64,000 nt of DNA from H2-BAC3 sp045863035 (GCA_045863035.1 BTUV01000010.1:8260-72259); one strand, 5' to 3'. Shown: positions 1 through 9,032, counted from the first letter of the stretch. The notes: generated from the sequence alone by a model not told the origin. Translations and numbers: made by a program.

Positions 1-680
1 TGATTAAAACCAGAAGTATATTCATCGGTAGTCAGTAATATATCTCCTGAAACTGTTCTTGCATATAATCTCAGGTAATCAATTTCAACTTTAACCGGCA
101 TATCAAAATTATTATCGGTAATCACTGCTGCCCACGCAACAACCTGGTTGATATTCGGATTTGAATGTGACGGATTGTTGGGGTGGTGAATCTTGTAATA
201 CGGCCAGTGAACTTCAGGCGGAATTCTGTCATTCACAACTGACTGTCCAGTCTCTTCTATTGGCAATACAGATCCGTTTGATGAAATTTTGTAATGAATA
301 TTTCCATCCGCGCGAACAAAAGTATTACTCAACAGAACATCATTAACATAAACTTTGGCGTAAATAATTCTGTTTAACCCTGCTTCCTTAGTTGAAAGGT
401 AATAGGGTTGTCCGGAATTAAACGGAGGCATTGTGTATCGGGCATAAAACATAAACGGCTCACCTGCATTCAATTGCCGCGCTTCAAGTAAATAAGTGTT
501 AGCTGACAATTTTGTCATCGGTGTAAAATTCCAATTGCCCGTTGTAACGATTTCGGGATTAACTGGCTCAAAATAAGGAAAAACAATAGTTATCCTATTC
601 GGGAAAGATTCCGGCTGGGCATAGGTGAGATTAAAAATGGACAAAGCCGCGAAAGTCAAAGAAACTAATAAACGGTTCAT
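1..680 (-). CDS. Secreted protein of unknown function, C-terminal part beyond the window
   Basis: The reading frame starts with an ATG at 680 and stays open to the window edge, giving about 226 residues. An AGGAG Shine-Dalgarno sequence lies about 8 nt upstream. The first ~22 residues (MNRLLVSLTFAALSIFNLTYA) form a signal peptide with an Ala-x-Ala-like end before Gln, so the protein is exported. The rest is beta-rich and aromatic, and a stretch near residues 200-210 (EIDYLRLYAR) resembles the last strand of laminarinase or lectin-like jelly-roll domains. That resemblance is only suggestive. The missing C-terminus is where a type IX sorting domain would be expected in this group. No function is assigned. 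Confidence 0.7.
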   Translation of the reverse strand, partial: MNRLLVSLTFAALSIFNLTYAQPESFPNRITIVFPYFEPVNPEIVTTGNWNFTPMTKLSANTYLLEARQLNAGEPFMFYARYTMPPFNSGQPYYLSTKEAGLNRIIYAKVYVNDVLLSNTFVRADGNIHYKISSNGSVLPIEETGQSVVNDRIPPEVHWPYYKIHHPNNPSHSNPNINQVVAWAAVITDNNFDMPVKVEIDYLRLYARTVSGDILLTTDEYTSGFN

Positions 681-1011
681 GGTGCTACTCTCCTGATAAT
701 TTATTGAAGTTTCACCGCAGGGAATTCTTCCCCGCAGCATCTGAAATATAAGAGTAAATAAATTCAAAATTTTCCGGATTTTTGAAAAATAAGTGCAGGG
801 ATTTTTGTTATTTTTTTGAATAAGGGTATGCGACAAATTCTTACCTGTCAGTACCAGGTAAAATTAAATACGCCCCGGAACTTGATAAACTGTTGTGAAA
901 TGAACGAGAAAATGAAGCTGTATCAAATAAGCTCATAATTTATCCCTCAAACTTCATAATTCTTTGCTGAGCCCTTTTTCCCCCTGGTCTTGAGATCTCG
1001 CTTTAAAACAA
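681..1011. other. Non-coding intergenic stretch
   Basis: This AT-rich stretch lies between the start of the partial secreted gene and the secG terminator. It must hold the promoter of the leftward secreted gene, but I could not pick out a convincing -35/-10 pair. No supported reading frame or clear repeat was seen. Confidence 0.5.
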
Positions 1012-1039
1012 AAAAAGCAGGTCAAAAGACCTGCTTTTT
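1012..1039 (-). terminator. Rho-independent terminator after secG
   Basis: A perfect 12-bp stem (AAAAAGCAGGTC / GACCTGCTTTTT) closes a four-base AAAA loop, and a T run follows on the minus strand. It begins 16 nt beyond the secG stop codon. The A/T symmetry means it could work in both directions. Confidence 0.85.
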
Positions 1040-1054
1040 AATAAAATATGCGCT

Positions 1055-1384
1055 TTAGTTTCCGGCTGGAGGCGTTGACTGAGGGACTGTTGTGCTCTGA
1101 GGAACACTGCCTGAACCCTGTATAATGCTATCTCTGCTATCAAGTTCAGCGCTTGGCAGAAAGAACAAGTTGATAACAATAGCCAGAATAACCAGCACAC
1201 CGGCCAGCCACCAGGTAGTTTTGCTCAGGAAGTCCGCAGTTCTGCGACTGCCAAAAACCTGACCAACCTGCCCGGCTCCGCCGAGGGTACCGGAAAGCCC
1301 GCCGCCTTTGCTTGACTGAACCAACACGATTCCGATAAGCAGTACGGCAGTTAGTATTGAAAGCACCATTAATAATGTGTACAT
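1055..1384 (-). CDS. secG: SecG, preprotein translocase subunit
   Basis: SecG is the small membrane subunit that stimulates the SecYEG protein-export channel. The 109-residue product has the family layout: a first membrane helix (residues ~2-22), the conserved loop VQSSKGGGLSG, a second helix (~55-75), then a polar Ser/Thr/Pro/Gln-rich tail. The start was placed at the ATG at 1384, which has an AAGGAG ribosome site 10 nt upstream. The longer open frame would run into the adjacent tRNA gene and is rejected. The gene lies just downstream of the tRNA, a common arrangement, and ends at a strong terminator. Confidence 0.93.
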   Translation of the reverse strand: MYTLLMVLSILTAVLLIGIVLVQSSKGGGLSGTLGGAGQVGQVFGSRRTADFLSKTTWWLAGVLVILAIVINLFFLPSAELDSRDSIIQGSGSVPQSTTVPQSTPPAGN

Positions 1385-1406
1385 ATAAAAACTACTCCTT
1401 AAATTG

Positions 1407-1480
1407 TAGCGGGGGAGGGATTCGAACCCCCGACACACGGATTATGATTCCGTTGCTCTAACCTACTGAGCTACCCCGCC
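1407..1480 (-). tRNA. tRNA with CAU anticodon, probably elongator tRNA-Met
   Basis: The 74-nt sequence folds as a cloverleaf: a 7-bp acceptor stem with a G1-U72 wobble, a D stem GCTC/GAGC with loop AGTAGGTTA, an anticodon stem ACGGA/TCCGT with loop ATCATAA, and a T arm containing TTCGAAT. The anticodon is CAU. Position 1 is paired, which argues against initiator tRNA. A lysidine-modified tRNA-Ile2 also has CAU and cannot be excluded by eye. The 3' CCA is not encoded. Confidence 0.93.
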
Positions 1481-1550
1481 AGAAAATTATTTTCAGACAG
1501 ACTTCTAATGTAAGGATTTTTCCAAAAACTTAAAAATCCATACGAAAAAA

Positions 1551-2390
1551 TCAGGGAAGTTTGCTGCGGATATTCGCCTGGTATTCGTCTCTGAAAATAC
1601 CTGTCCCGTTGTCAGAATAGCGGTATTGGGGCAGCCCCAAGGTCTGAACTCTCTGGTTTGCTGAAGCAATCCGGTCGATCGGGTCAGGATGGGTGGAAAA
1701 GAAGGTCTCGAGGCCTGATCCGCCAGAAACCAGACCATCTGCCTGAAGCTTTTCAAAGAAGAATTTCACGCCTCCGGGATAAAACCGGGTATCACGCAGA
1801 TAGGTGATAGAATACTCATCACTTTCATCCTCATTGGCACGGCTGTTACCCAGGAATGCAAGACCAACAAAAAGGTTGGCTGCTATTTCAGCAAGCTGTG
1901 AGGGGTTTTCACCAAGAATCAATGAAAAGAGAACTGAAATTCCGTAGTATTGCGTCATTCTCTGTGTAGCATGACGGCGCTCAGCGTGGGCTATTTCGTG
2001 ACCAAGCACTCCGGCTAAAGCAGCTTCAGAGTCAAGATATTTTAGCAATCCGGTATATACATAAACCGGTCCGCCGGGCAGCGCAAACGCGTTAAGCACT
2101 GAATCATTATCCACTATCTCAAGCTGATATTTGTAGATATTTTTCTTGGCCACTTTGGGGGAAGCAAGTATTTCATTAAAGATATTGTTAACGATATAAT
2201 TCTTCAGGGACTTATCCGAATTATATATCGGATATTCAGCTGAATTATTATTAATCTCCGTACTTACCTCAAGACCAAGCTGAACATCATCAGCATCTGA
2301 AAAAATATTTATTCCATCATCGCAAGAGGAGACACCCACTGACGTGATAAGAATGAATAAGAGACCCAGGAGAATCTTTTTTGGATACAT
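1551..2390 (-). CDS. M48-family zinc metalloprotease lipoprotein (BepA/LoiP-like)
   Basis: This is a periplasmic, membrane-anchored metalloprotease of the kind that removes misassembled outer-membrane proteins. The N-terminus is a lipoprotein signal ending in the lipobox VSSC near residue 23. The zinc site HEIAH (about residue 131) lies in the sequence GHEIAHAERRH, and a downstream DESDEY supplies the third ligand region typical of M48 peptidases. The 279-residue length fits a protease domain without the TPR extension of BepA. An AGAGGA ribosome site precedes the ATG. The gene lies 25 nt after obg on the same strand and is probably cotranscribed with it. The physiological substrate is not known. 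Confidence 0.88.
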   Translation of the reverse strand: MYPKKILLGLLFILITSVGVSSCDDGINIFSDADDVQLGLEVSTEINNNSAEYPIYNSDKSLKNYIVNNIFNEILASPKVAKKNIYKYQLEIVDNDSVLNAFALPGGPVYVYTGLLKYLDSEAALAGVLGHEIAHAERRHATQRMTQYYGISVLFSLILGENPSQLAEIAANLFVGLAFLGNSRANEDESDEYSITYLRDTRFYPGGVKFFFEKLQADGLVSGGSGLETFFSTHPDPIDRIASANQRVQTLGLPQYRYSDNGTGIFRDEYQANIRSKLP

Positions 2391-2415
2391 ATTTTTAATC
2401 CTCTACCTCGTTATA

Positions 2416-3423
2416 TCAATCAATTAATTTTTCTTTTTCAGATGATATCTCCTGCCAGCATTTGTCAAGCACTTCCTGAATGCCAAACCCCGCTGCGGAA
2501 GAGATAACAAATACTTTTCCGTCATATCCGTTAAACTTTTTTTGCTGAAGCTGAGACCATTCGCTCTCCTCCACAATATCACATTTGCTGATTGCGATAA
2601 TTTTTGTCTTTGCTGCAAGAGCCGTGCTGTATAGTTCCAGCTCATTCAGAAGCGTATCGTAATCCTGCTCATGAGTTTCCGATGATGCGTCAATCAGGAA
2701 AAGAAGAATTCTTGTCCGTTCAATATGCCTCAGAAATTGTAAACCAAGACCTTTACCCTCGTGCGCACCTTCAATTATACCGGGAATATCAGCCACGGTA
2801 AAACTGTTAAAGTCTTTATACCTCACGATACCCAGATTTGGTTCCAGCGTAGTAAACGGATAATCCGCAATTTTTGGTTTTGCCTCAGAGATAACAGAAA
2901 TTAAAGTGGACTTACCGGCATTAGGAAAGCCAACCAGCCCAATATCAGCAATAAGTTTAAGCTCAAAGATAAGAGTTTTTTCTTCGCCGGGTTTTCCGTT
3001 TTCAGCGTAGCGCGGTGTCTGATGCACTGCGGTAGCAAAATTGCTGTTTCCTTTTCCGCCTCGACCTCCCTTCGCGGCTAAGAATTTCTGCCCTGCACCG
3101 GTAAAGTCATTGAGCGTTTCCCCTGTATCTTTATCTTTAATGATTGTTCCGACCGGAACTTTAACATAAATATCCTGCCCATACTTTCCGTCACGGAGAG
3201 AGTTAGCTCCGTTGTCACCTTTTCGGGCGATATATCTTTTTTGGTACCGGAAATCAAGTAGCGTGCTGAGATTGGCATCGGCAACTATATATACGCTGCC
3301 TCCGTCACCACCATTACCGCCGGCCGGTCCCCCTTTAGGCACGTACTTTTCCCTCCGGAAAGCAACCGCTCCATCCCCTCCGTCACCTGATTTTACGAAT
3401 ACTTCTGCATAATCAACAAACAA
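2416..3423 (-). CDS. obg: Obg/CgtA GTPase
   Basis: Obg is an essential GTPase linked to late 50S ribosome assembly and stringent-response signalling. Residues 1-158 form the Gly-rich OBG fold (KSGDGGDG, GGNGGDGG, GGRGGKG). The G domain follows with the P-loop GFPNAGKST (about residues 165-173), switch region TTLEP, G3 DIPGI and a G4-like ISKCD. The protein is 335 residues and ends after the G domain, so it lacks the longer C-terminal extensions seen in some Obg proteins. It begins 3 nt after the upstream 534-codon gene, so the two are translationally close and likely in one operon with the M48 protease. Confidence 0.96.
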   Translation of the reverse strand: MFVDYAEVFVKSGDGGDGAVAFRREKYVPKGGPAGGNGGDGGSVYIVADANLSTLLDFRYQKRYIARKGDNGANSLRDGKYGQDIYVKVPVGTIIKDKDTGETLNDFTGAGQKFLAAKGGRGGKGNSNFATAVHQTPRYAENGKPGEEKTLIFELKLIADIGLVGFPNAGKSTLISVISEAKPKIADYPFTTLEPNLGIVRYKDFNSFTVADIPGIIEGAHEGKGLGLQFLRHIERTRILLFLIDASSETHEQDYDTLLNELELYSTALAAKTKIIAISKCDIVEESEWSQLQQKKFNGYDGKVFVISSAAGFGIQEVLDKCWQEISSEKEKLID

Positions 3424-3426
3424 TGG

Positions 3427-5031
3427 CTAATTCCCCCCTTTGAAGTATTCTTCAATTTTAACTGAAAGAAGATTTGCTTCCTTGCTGGTGAGTGTATTTA
3501 TTTTATAGGTATAAAAAACTGATTTCAATAATGTCTGTGCCTGTTCAAAATTCTCACACTCCGCAACACTTTCCATAGTACTTACAAAGTCGAGACTATC
3601 GTTATTAAAAATTTCCTCTACAATTCTCATGGTCTCTCTTGCTGAGAAATACGAGAATAAATCCCTTGTCCGTTCTTCCTCATCCTGTTCGGTATTATCT
3701 TCAGACGAAAGTTCTGCTGCCCGCTCGTCCGGCTGAGACAAAACCGGCTGAATTGTTTCACCGGAGGGAGTTTCCGGAAGAGAAATTTCAGATGCGGTTT
3801 CCTCCGATGCTTTCACACTGACTTCCGATTCATCCGGCGGAATATTCAAAGTAAATAATGGAGGCGGAATCTCAGGTTCAGCAGCTTTTTCAGGTTCCTG
3901 ACCGCCAACAGCATCATCCGGCTGCTGATCATCCGGTATATATATCTCATGCACAGCGGGCTGAACATACTCAGGGGTTCTGATACTGCTTGCAAAATCC
4001 GGCTGAGGCGTCATGGGTTCCTCAGAGGGCTGCTTTGTATATATGGACTCAGCACCCTCCTGCTCATCAAGCAGCTCTTTAAGCGAGATGGTCGTTTCTT
4101 CCCGCCTGAGATCTGATGGTTTTGAATAATCAATTTCTTCCTGCTCAGGTGCCTGCATACCTGAGACAGAAGTAAATGAGAATTTACCCCTGTCAATAGC
4201 TGCAAAAACCTCTGCTTCATACTCCTGAGCGAGTTCCTGATTCAGTTTCTCCCGGAGTTCGCGATCAAGTGAAATGGCTATATTGCTGTACATTGCATTT
4301 TTGTAGTCATCAACTTCAAACCTGCGCTTCAGATCAGTTGAAAGAATCGTTCTGATCTTGGATATATACATACCCAGATTTTTTTCTTTCAGATACATCT
4401 CAACAGCGGCAACAGGAATGAGAGACTTATTAACATCCCCCGCATTAAAAAAATCAGCCATTGAAGTAAGGGCAGTATCAATCATCGCCTGCGTCTGGCT
4501 TTCGACAAGCAGCTTGGTAAGATTGTTAATGACCGACTCAAATTCATCATACCGGAACTTCAAGATATTTTTCTTCTCAAGAAATTCTGATGTTACCTTC
4601 CGGTAAAAATCATAGTAATAAAGATAGCGAAGCAGTATCTGCACTTCTTCTGTACTTTTTTCTGCGGCATCGCCAAAGATGAATTTGGAGAGCGTGCTCT
4701 TTGGTCTGAGCAAAAGGTAAACATTAAACTGAACCGCCTGAACAACCAGTTCCTTAATATTCTCAAACGGAAGCAGTTTGCGCTGCTTAATAATCTCACC
4801 GATGGCATTAAAGTGTGGAGCAACCTCAGGCAGCGTATAGTCAAAATGAGATTGTTTGGTTATACTTTTGCGGTCGCGATAAAAAAGATAATCAAGTTCA
4901 GCCGAGATATACTGAAAAATAGCTGGATGTACCCTGGCAGAGGCAAGACCGTCAAGCGTAAAGAATGCACCCAACTTCCGTATCTTATTAATATTGAAGT
5001 CGGAGATGTATTTTATTTCTTTTTCAAACAT
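3427..5031 (-). CDS. Conserved-looking cytoplasmic protein of unknown function upstream of obg
   Basis: I do not recognise this 534-residue protein. It has no signal peptide or membrane segment. Residues ~1-270 look folded and mostly helical, with many Lys, Phe and Tyr. Residues ~290-455 are acidic, rich in Pro, Glu and Ser, and probably disordered. Residues ~460-534 look helical again (starting DLFSYFSARETMRI). This two-domain plan with a flexible acidic linker suggests an adaptor or scaffold, but that is inference only. The stop is 3 nt from the obg start, so the two genes share a transcript. No good Shine-Dalgarno precedes the ATG at 5031. Confidence 0.8.
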   Translation of the reverse strand: MFEKEIKYISDFNINKIRKLGAFFTLDGLASARVHPAIFQYISAELDYLFYRDRKSITKQSHFDYTLPEVAPHFNAIGEIIKQRKLLPFENIKELVVQAVQFNVYLLLRPKSTLSKFIFGDAAEKSTEEVQILLRYLYYYDFYRKVTSEFLEKKNILKFRYDEFESVINNLTKLLVESQTQAMIDTALTSMADFFNAGDVNKSLIPVAAVEMYLKEKNLGMYISKIRTILSTDLKRRFEVDDYKNAMYSNIAISLDRELREKLNQELAQEYEAEVFAAIDRGKFSFTSVSGMQAPEQEEIDYSKPSDLRREETTISLKELLDEQEGAESIYTKQPSEEPMTPQPDFASSIRTPEYVQPAVHEIYIPDDQQPDDAVGGQEPEKAAEPEIPPPLFTLNIPPDESEVSVKASEETASEISLPETPSGETIQPVLSQPDERAAELSSEDNTEQDEEERTRDLFSYFSARETMRIVEEIFNNDSLDFVSTMESVAECENFEQAQTLLKSVFYTYKINTLTSKEANLLSVKIEEYFKGGN

Positions 5032-5113
5032 CGCGAAAATGCACCAGAGTTATAAAAAACTAAATTCAAAGGGCAAATTTAGCGAAAAATAAGGATTAAA
5101 GGGAGAGAAAACA

Positions 5114-5333
5114 CCTCGGCTTCGCTCGGTGACCGGAGGAGTGTCCTCGGCTTCGCTCGGACACCGGGGCGGCTTGCATGGTTTTGTTGGGTGGTTTCGT
5201 TGTCCTCGGCTTCGCTCGGACACCGGGGAAAAAGTACGTTTCCCGCGCACCTTTCGGCTTCGCTCGGACACCGGGGCCGCTTGCATGGTTTTGTTAGGTG
5301 GTATCGTTGTCCTCGGCTTCGCTCGGACACCGG
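5114..5333. repeat. GC-rich repeat cluster, five copies of a core related to CCTCGGCTTCGCTCGG
   Basis: Five copies of a ~23-bp core beginning at or near CTCGGCTTCGCTCGG and ending in CCGG start near 5114, 5144, 5203, 5252 and 5311. A longer unit that includes the phrase TTGCATGGTTTTGTT occurs twice (about 5164-5226 and 5273-5333) with only a few mismatches. The cluster sits between two leftward genes and is much more GC-rich than its flanks. Similar words in altered form (CGAGCGGAGTCGAGG) occur on the far side of the assembly gap. Open frames across it are low-complexity and not believable genes. Confidence 0.85.
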
Positions 5334-5346
5334 AAACTAAAAGGAC

Positions 5347-5446
5347 NNNNNNNNNNNNNNNNNNNNNNNNNNNNNNNNNNNNNNNNNNNNNNNNNNNNNN
5401 NNNNNNNNNNNNNNNNNNNNNNNNNNNNNNNNNNNNNNNNNNNNNN
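5347..5446. other. Assembly gap of 100 N inside the repeat cluster
   Basis: Exactly 100 undetermined bases interrupt the repeat region. The round number indicates a scaffold gap of unknown true length, probably where the repeats collapsed in assembly. Confidence 0.98.
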
Positions 5447-5494
5447 GAGGGACGGTTCCCGAGCGGAGTCGAGGGACGGTCGGTGACCAATAAA

Positions 5495-5526
5495 AAAGCC
5501 CTCCGGCAGTAAAACCGGAGGGCTTT
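5495..5526 (-). terminator. Rho-independent terminator after sdhB
   Basis: A 12-bp perfect stem (AAAGCCCTCCGG / CCGGAGGGCTTT) with an 8-nt loop is followed on the minus strand by a T run. It lies 24 nt downstream of the sdhB stop and closes the sdhCAB operon. Confidence 0.9.
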
Positions 5527-5549
5527 GGTTTCATTTTCGGAGGAAATGT

Positions 5550-6290
5550 TTAGATTACGCTTGCTCTGATGTATTCTCTGTTCAGGCGGGCGATATTGGT
5601 GATGGAGATTTCCTTCGGACATTCAGCTTCGCAGGCACCGGTATTGGTGCAGGAGCCGAATCCTTCTTTATCCATCTGAGCAACCATGTTCGTTACCCGA
5701 CTATCACGTTCGGGATGCCCCTGCGGCAGGAGTGTGAACTGTGATACCTTTGCAGAAACAAATAGCATCGCTGAAGCATTCTTGCATGCAGCTACGCACG
5801 CTCCGCAGCCGATGCAGGAAGCAGCATCAATTGCCATTTCCGCCTCGTCATGGGGTATCAGGATTGCGTTTCCGTCCGGGGCTGAGCCGGTTTTAACGGA
5901 GATGAATCCCCCCGCTTCCATAATCCGGTCAAATGCTGTGCGGTCAACAACCAGATCTTTAATTACCGGGAATGGTTTAGCTCTCCATGGCTCAACATGA
6001 ATTGTCTCACCGTCACTGAACGACCTCATGTGTAACTGACATGCAGTCACGCCTTTCTTGGGACCGTGAGCCCGGCCGTTGATATATAAACTGCAGCTTC
6101 CGCAGATGCCTTCACGGCAGTCATGGTCAAATGCAAACGGCTCATCATTCTTTTCTATAAGGCGTTCGTTTACTACATCAAGCATCTCAAGGAATGACAT
6201 ATCGGGGGATATATCAGGGGCCTGATACGTTTCAAACTTGCCTTCACTCTGCGCGTTTTTCTGGCGCCATACTTTTAAGGTTATATTCAT
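5550..6290 (-). CDS. sdhB: Succinate dehydrogenase/fumarate reductase iron-sulfur subunit
   Basis: SdhB carries electrons from the flavoprotein to the membrane quinone site through three Fe-S clusters. The 246-residue protein has the [2Fe-2S] ferredoxin motif CREGICGSC near residues 58-66. The second half holds the Cys sets CIGCGACVAAC and CTNTGACEAECP for the [4Fe-4S] and [3Fe-4S] clusters. A GAGGA ribosome site precedes the ATG. It is the last gene of the sdhC-sdhA-sdhB operon, 24 nt after sdhA, and is followed by a strong terminator. The direction of the reaction in the cell (succinate oxidation or fumarate reduction) cannot be read from the sequence. Confidence 0.95.
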   Translation of the reverse strand: MNITLKVWRQKNAQSEGKFETYQAPDISPDMSFLEMLDVVNERLIEKNDEPFAFDHDCREGICGSCSLYINGRAHGPKKGVTACQLHMRSFSDGETIHVEPWRAKPFPVIKDLVVDRTAFDRIMEAGGFISVKTGSAPDGNAILIPHDEAEMAIDAASCIGCGACVAACKNASAMLFVSAKVSQFTLLPQGHPERDSRVTNMVAQMDKEGFGSCTNTGACEAECPKEISITNIARLNREYIRASVI

Positions 6291-6314
6291 TACGTTCCTC
6301 GTATTACAATTCTC

Positions 6315-8228
6315 TTATTTATAACTGCGTTTGCTTGGTGATACTTCTTCAAATACGAGCGGCTCCTTATGCATCTGATAGCCATTGTTCTCGCCTTTGT
6401 ATTCCCACGCTCCGACGTAAGCAAAATTATCATCATCACGCAGCGCTTCACCTTCTTCGGTCTGATACTCCTCACGGAAGTGACCTCCGCATGATTCATT
6501 CCTGTGCAGCGCATCCTGAGCCATCAGTTCGCCAAGCTCAAGGAAATCTGCAACGCGACCTGCTTTTTCCAGTGATTGGTTAAGCCCTGCCGGATCACCT
6601 GTCACGCGTACATCCTGCCAGAACTCATTACGTATCTTTTTGATTTCTTCAATAGCGAACTTCAGCCCGTCTGCATTGCGGCTCATCCCTACGTAATCCC
6701 ACATTACTTTGCCAAGCTTCTTGTGGTAATAATCAACGGAGTGTTCACCTTTTATGGAAATCAGTTTATCAACGCGACCGCGCACTTCACTTTCAACACG
6801 CTTAAATTCATCATGCTCTGTTGTAACTTTGTCAAATCCTCCCTCAGCCAGATATGCACCCAGTGTATATGGGATAACAAAGTAGCCGTCTGCAAGCCCC
6901 TGCATCAGTGCACTTGCACCGAGACGGTTAGCGCCATGATCGGAGAAGTTTGCCTCACCAAGGACGAAGAGTCCGTTCACATTGCTCATCAGATTATAGT
7001 CAACCCAGAGCCCGCCCATGGTATAGTGAACCGCCGGATATATACGCATCGGCATTTCATACGGATTTTCAGCCGTAATCTGCTTATACATATCAAAGAG
7101 GTTACCGTACTTTTCGGCAATTTTATCTTTTCCGAGCCGTTTGATTGAATCTGCAAAGTCAAGATATACCGCCAGCTTGCTTGAGCCAACTCCTTTGCCT
7201 TCATCGCAGACTGCTTTAGCATTGCGCGAAGCTACATCGCGCGGGACCAGATTTCCGAATGAGGGGTATTTCCTCTCAAGGAAGTAATCGCGTTCTTCTT
7301 CAGGGATGCTCTGCGGTGCACGGGTATCTCCGGCATTTTTAGGAACCCAGACTCTTCCGTCGTTACGAAGCGATTCGCTCATAAGCGTAAGCTTTGACTG
7401 ATGATCACCCGATACCGGTATGCAGGTAGGATGAATCTGAACATAGCAGGGATTTCCGAAGAGTGCTCCGCGCTTGTGGGCGCGCCATGCTGCAGTTACG
7501 TTTGAACCCTTTGCATTTGTGGAAAGATAATAAACGTTGCCATATCCGCCGGTTGAAAGAAGAACCGCATCCGCAAGGAAGCGTTCAATTGCACCGGTCA
7601 CCATATTTCTTGCGATAATACCCCGGGCCTTACCGTTTATGATAACCAGGTCAAGCATTTCATAACGGCTGTACATCTGAATATTGCCAAGCCCCATCTG
7701 TTTTGCCATGGAGCTATATGCGCCGAGCAGGAGCTGCTGTCCGGTCTGACCGCGTGAATAAAAAGTACGTGAAACCTGAGCGCCGCCGAAAGAACGGTTG
7801 TCAAGGTAACCGCTATATTCCCGTGCAAAAGGAACACCCTGAGCCACACACTGGTCAATGATATTTACGCTTAGTTCAGCAAGGCGGTAAACGTTACCCT
7901 CACGGGCACGGTAATCGCCTCCTTTAATGGTGTCATAAAACAGACGGTATATACTGTCACCGTCATTCTGATAGTTTTTTGCAGCGTTGATGCCTCCCTG
8001 GGCAGCAATGCTGTGAGCGCGGCGGGGGCTGTCCTGAAAGCAGAACGCCTTAACCTTATAGCCCATTTCAGCAAGTGATGCAGCGGCAGAACCGCCGGCA
8101 AGCCCGGTGCCTACAACAATAACTTCATATTTTCTTCTGTTGGCCGGATTGATAAGTTTAATATGTGCCTTATAATCGGTCCATTTGTCAGCAAGTTTAC
8201 CAGCAGGAATTTTTGCATTCAATTCCAT
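6315..8228 (-). CDS. sdhA: Succinate dehydrogenase/fumarate reductase flavoprotein subunit
   Basis: This is the catalytic subunit with covalently bound FAD that interconverts succinate and fumarate. The dinucleotide-binding motif GTGLAGGSAAASLAEMG lies near residues 41-57. The FAD-attachment His is in HSIAAQGGINAA (about residues 72-83). The capping domain and active-site Arg region follow (MRIYPAVHYTMGGL near 395-408). At 637 residues it matches the long SdhA form of Bacteroidota-type, single-cytochrome enzymes. The start has an AGGAGG ribosome site, and the ATG is separated from the sdhC stop by a single base, so translation is coupled. Confidence 0.96.
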   Translation of the reverse strand: MELNAKIPAGKLADKWTDYKAHIKLINPANRRKYEVIVVGTGLAGGSAAASLAEMGYKVKAFCFQDSPRRAHSIAAQGGINAAKNYQNDGDSIYRLFYDTIKGGDYRAREGNVYRLAELSVNIIDQCVAQGVPFAREYSGYLDNRSFGGAQVSRTFYSRGQTGQQLLLGAYSSMAKQMGLGNIQMYSRYEMLDLVIINGKARGIIARNMVTGAIERFLADAVLLSTGGYGNVYYLSTNAKGSNVTAAWRAHKRGALFGNPCYVQIHPTCIPVSGDHQSKLTLMSESLRNDGRVWVPKNAGDTRAPQSIPEEERDYFLERKYPSFGNLVPRDVASRNAKAVCDEGKGVGSSKLAVYLDFADSIKRLGKDKIAEKYGNLFDMYKQITAENPYEMPMRIYPAVHYTMGGLWVDYNLMSNVNGLFVLGEANFSDHGANRLGASALMQGLADGYFVIPYTLGAYLAEGGFDKVTTEHDEFKRVESEVRGRVDKLISIKGEHSVDYYHKKLGKVMWDYVGMSRNADGLKFAIEEIKKIRNEFWQDVRVTGDPAGLNQSLEKAGRVADFLELGELMAQDALHRNESCGGHFREEYQTEEGEALRDDDNFAYVGAWEYKGENNGYQMHKEPLVFEEVSPSKRSYK

Positions 8229-8229
8229 T

Positions 8230-8916
8230 TTAGTTTCCTCCTGTGGTCTTATAAATCAGTAAAAAGTAAAGCGGTACATAAGCGAAAAGCAGAGGCACCA
8301 CTATTGAGTAAATCAGCCCGAGTTTTTTTATCAGCGGAGTATATTTCTTATGATTCAGCCCGAGCGTCTGGAACGCGCTCTGGAAGCCGTGATTCAGATG
8401 GAAACCAAGCACCACCATTGCCACAACATAAAACCAGGTATATACCGGATTCCGGAATGCGCTGATCACCGCCTGATAGAGTGTCTCCTCATGCGTTGCT
8501 CCCAGCCAGCTTGCAACTTTATGATCAACGAAAAAACTTTTCAGGTGAATTACCAGAAAGATGAAAACAATGCTCCCCGTCCAGACCATGGTTCGTGAAA
8601 AAAAGGAACTGTTCTCTGACGGCTTATTAACCGCATAGGAAACAGGACGCGCTTTTTTATTCTCAAGCGCCAGCCGGAAGCCGCTGAAAGCATGAAACAG
8701 AAATCCAAGGAAAAGCACCACTTCCATAACCAGGATTAAAGGGTTCGTTTTCATGAATTCTGAATACTGGAAAAAAGCAGCGCCATCGTCACTTCTGAGC
8801 AGGAGGAAATTACCCGAAAGATGGACTACCAGGAAAGAAATCAGGAACAAGCCGGTAACAGCCATAATAAGCTTTTTACCGACTGATGAGGTAAAGGTTT
8901 TTGATAACCAACCCAT
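8230..8916 (-). CDS. sdhC: Succinate dehydrogenase cytochrome b subunit, single-polypeptide type B
   Basis: SdhC anchors the complex in the inner membrane and carries heme b and the quinone site. The 228-residue protein has five hydrophobic segments, as in the single-subunit (type B) anchor of the Bacteroides and Bacillus group. Several His residues lie in or near helices (for example FLVVHLSG, FLFHAFSG, FLVIHLK, GFHLNHGF) and are candidate heme ligands. An AAGGAT ribosome site precedes the ATG. It is the first gene of the sdhCAB operon. No separate sdhD is present, consistent with this enzyme type. Confidence 0.93.
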   Translation of the reverse strand: MGWLSKTFTSSVGKKLIMAVTGLFLISFLVVHLSGNFLLLRSDDGAAFFQYSEFMKTNPLILVMEVVLFLGFLFHAFSGFRLALENKKARPVSYAVNKPSENSSFFSRTMVWTGSIVFIFLVIHLKSFFVDHKVASWLGATHEETLYQAVISAFRNPVYTWFYVVAMVVLGFHLNHGFQSAFQTLGLNHKKYTPLIKKLGLIYSIVVPLLFAYVPLYFLLIYKTTGGN

Positions 8917-9032
8917 TAAATATATCCTTATGATTTTTAATTAATGGAATAGGACAAACTTAATCAAAATACCTTTTTACTTCCAAGTGAACCGGGGGTT
9001 CTTAACAAAATAAAGTGCTTTTTCCGGGGGGT

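Noticed and set aside
1385..1438. N-terminal extension of SecG beyond the ATG at 1384
   Set aside because: The extension lies partly within the tRNA gene, whereas the ATG at 1384 has an AAGGAG site and gives a normal SecG N-terminus.
5050..5622. Open frames across the GC-rich repeats and the N gap
   Set aside because: They are low-complexity translations of the repeat and run through undetermined bases; no ribosome site or family match.
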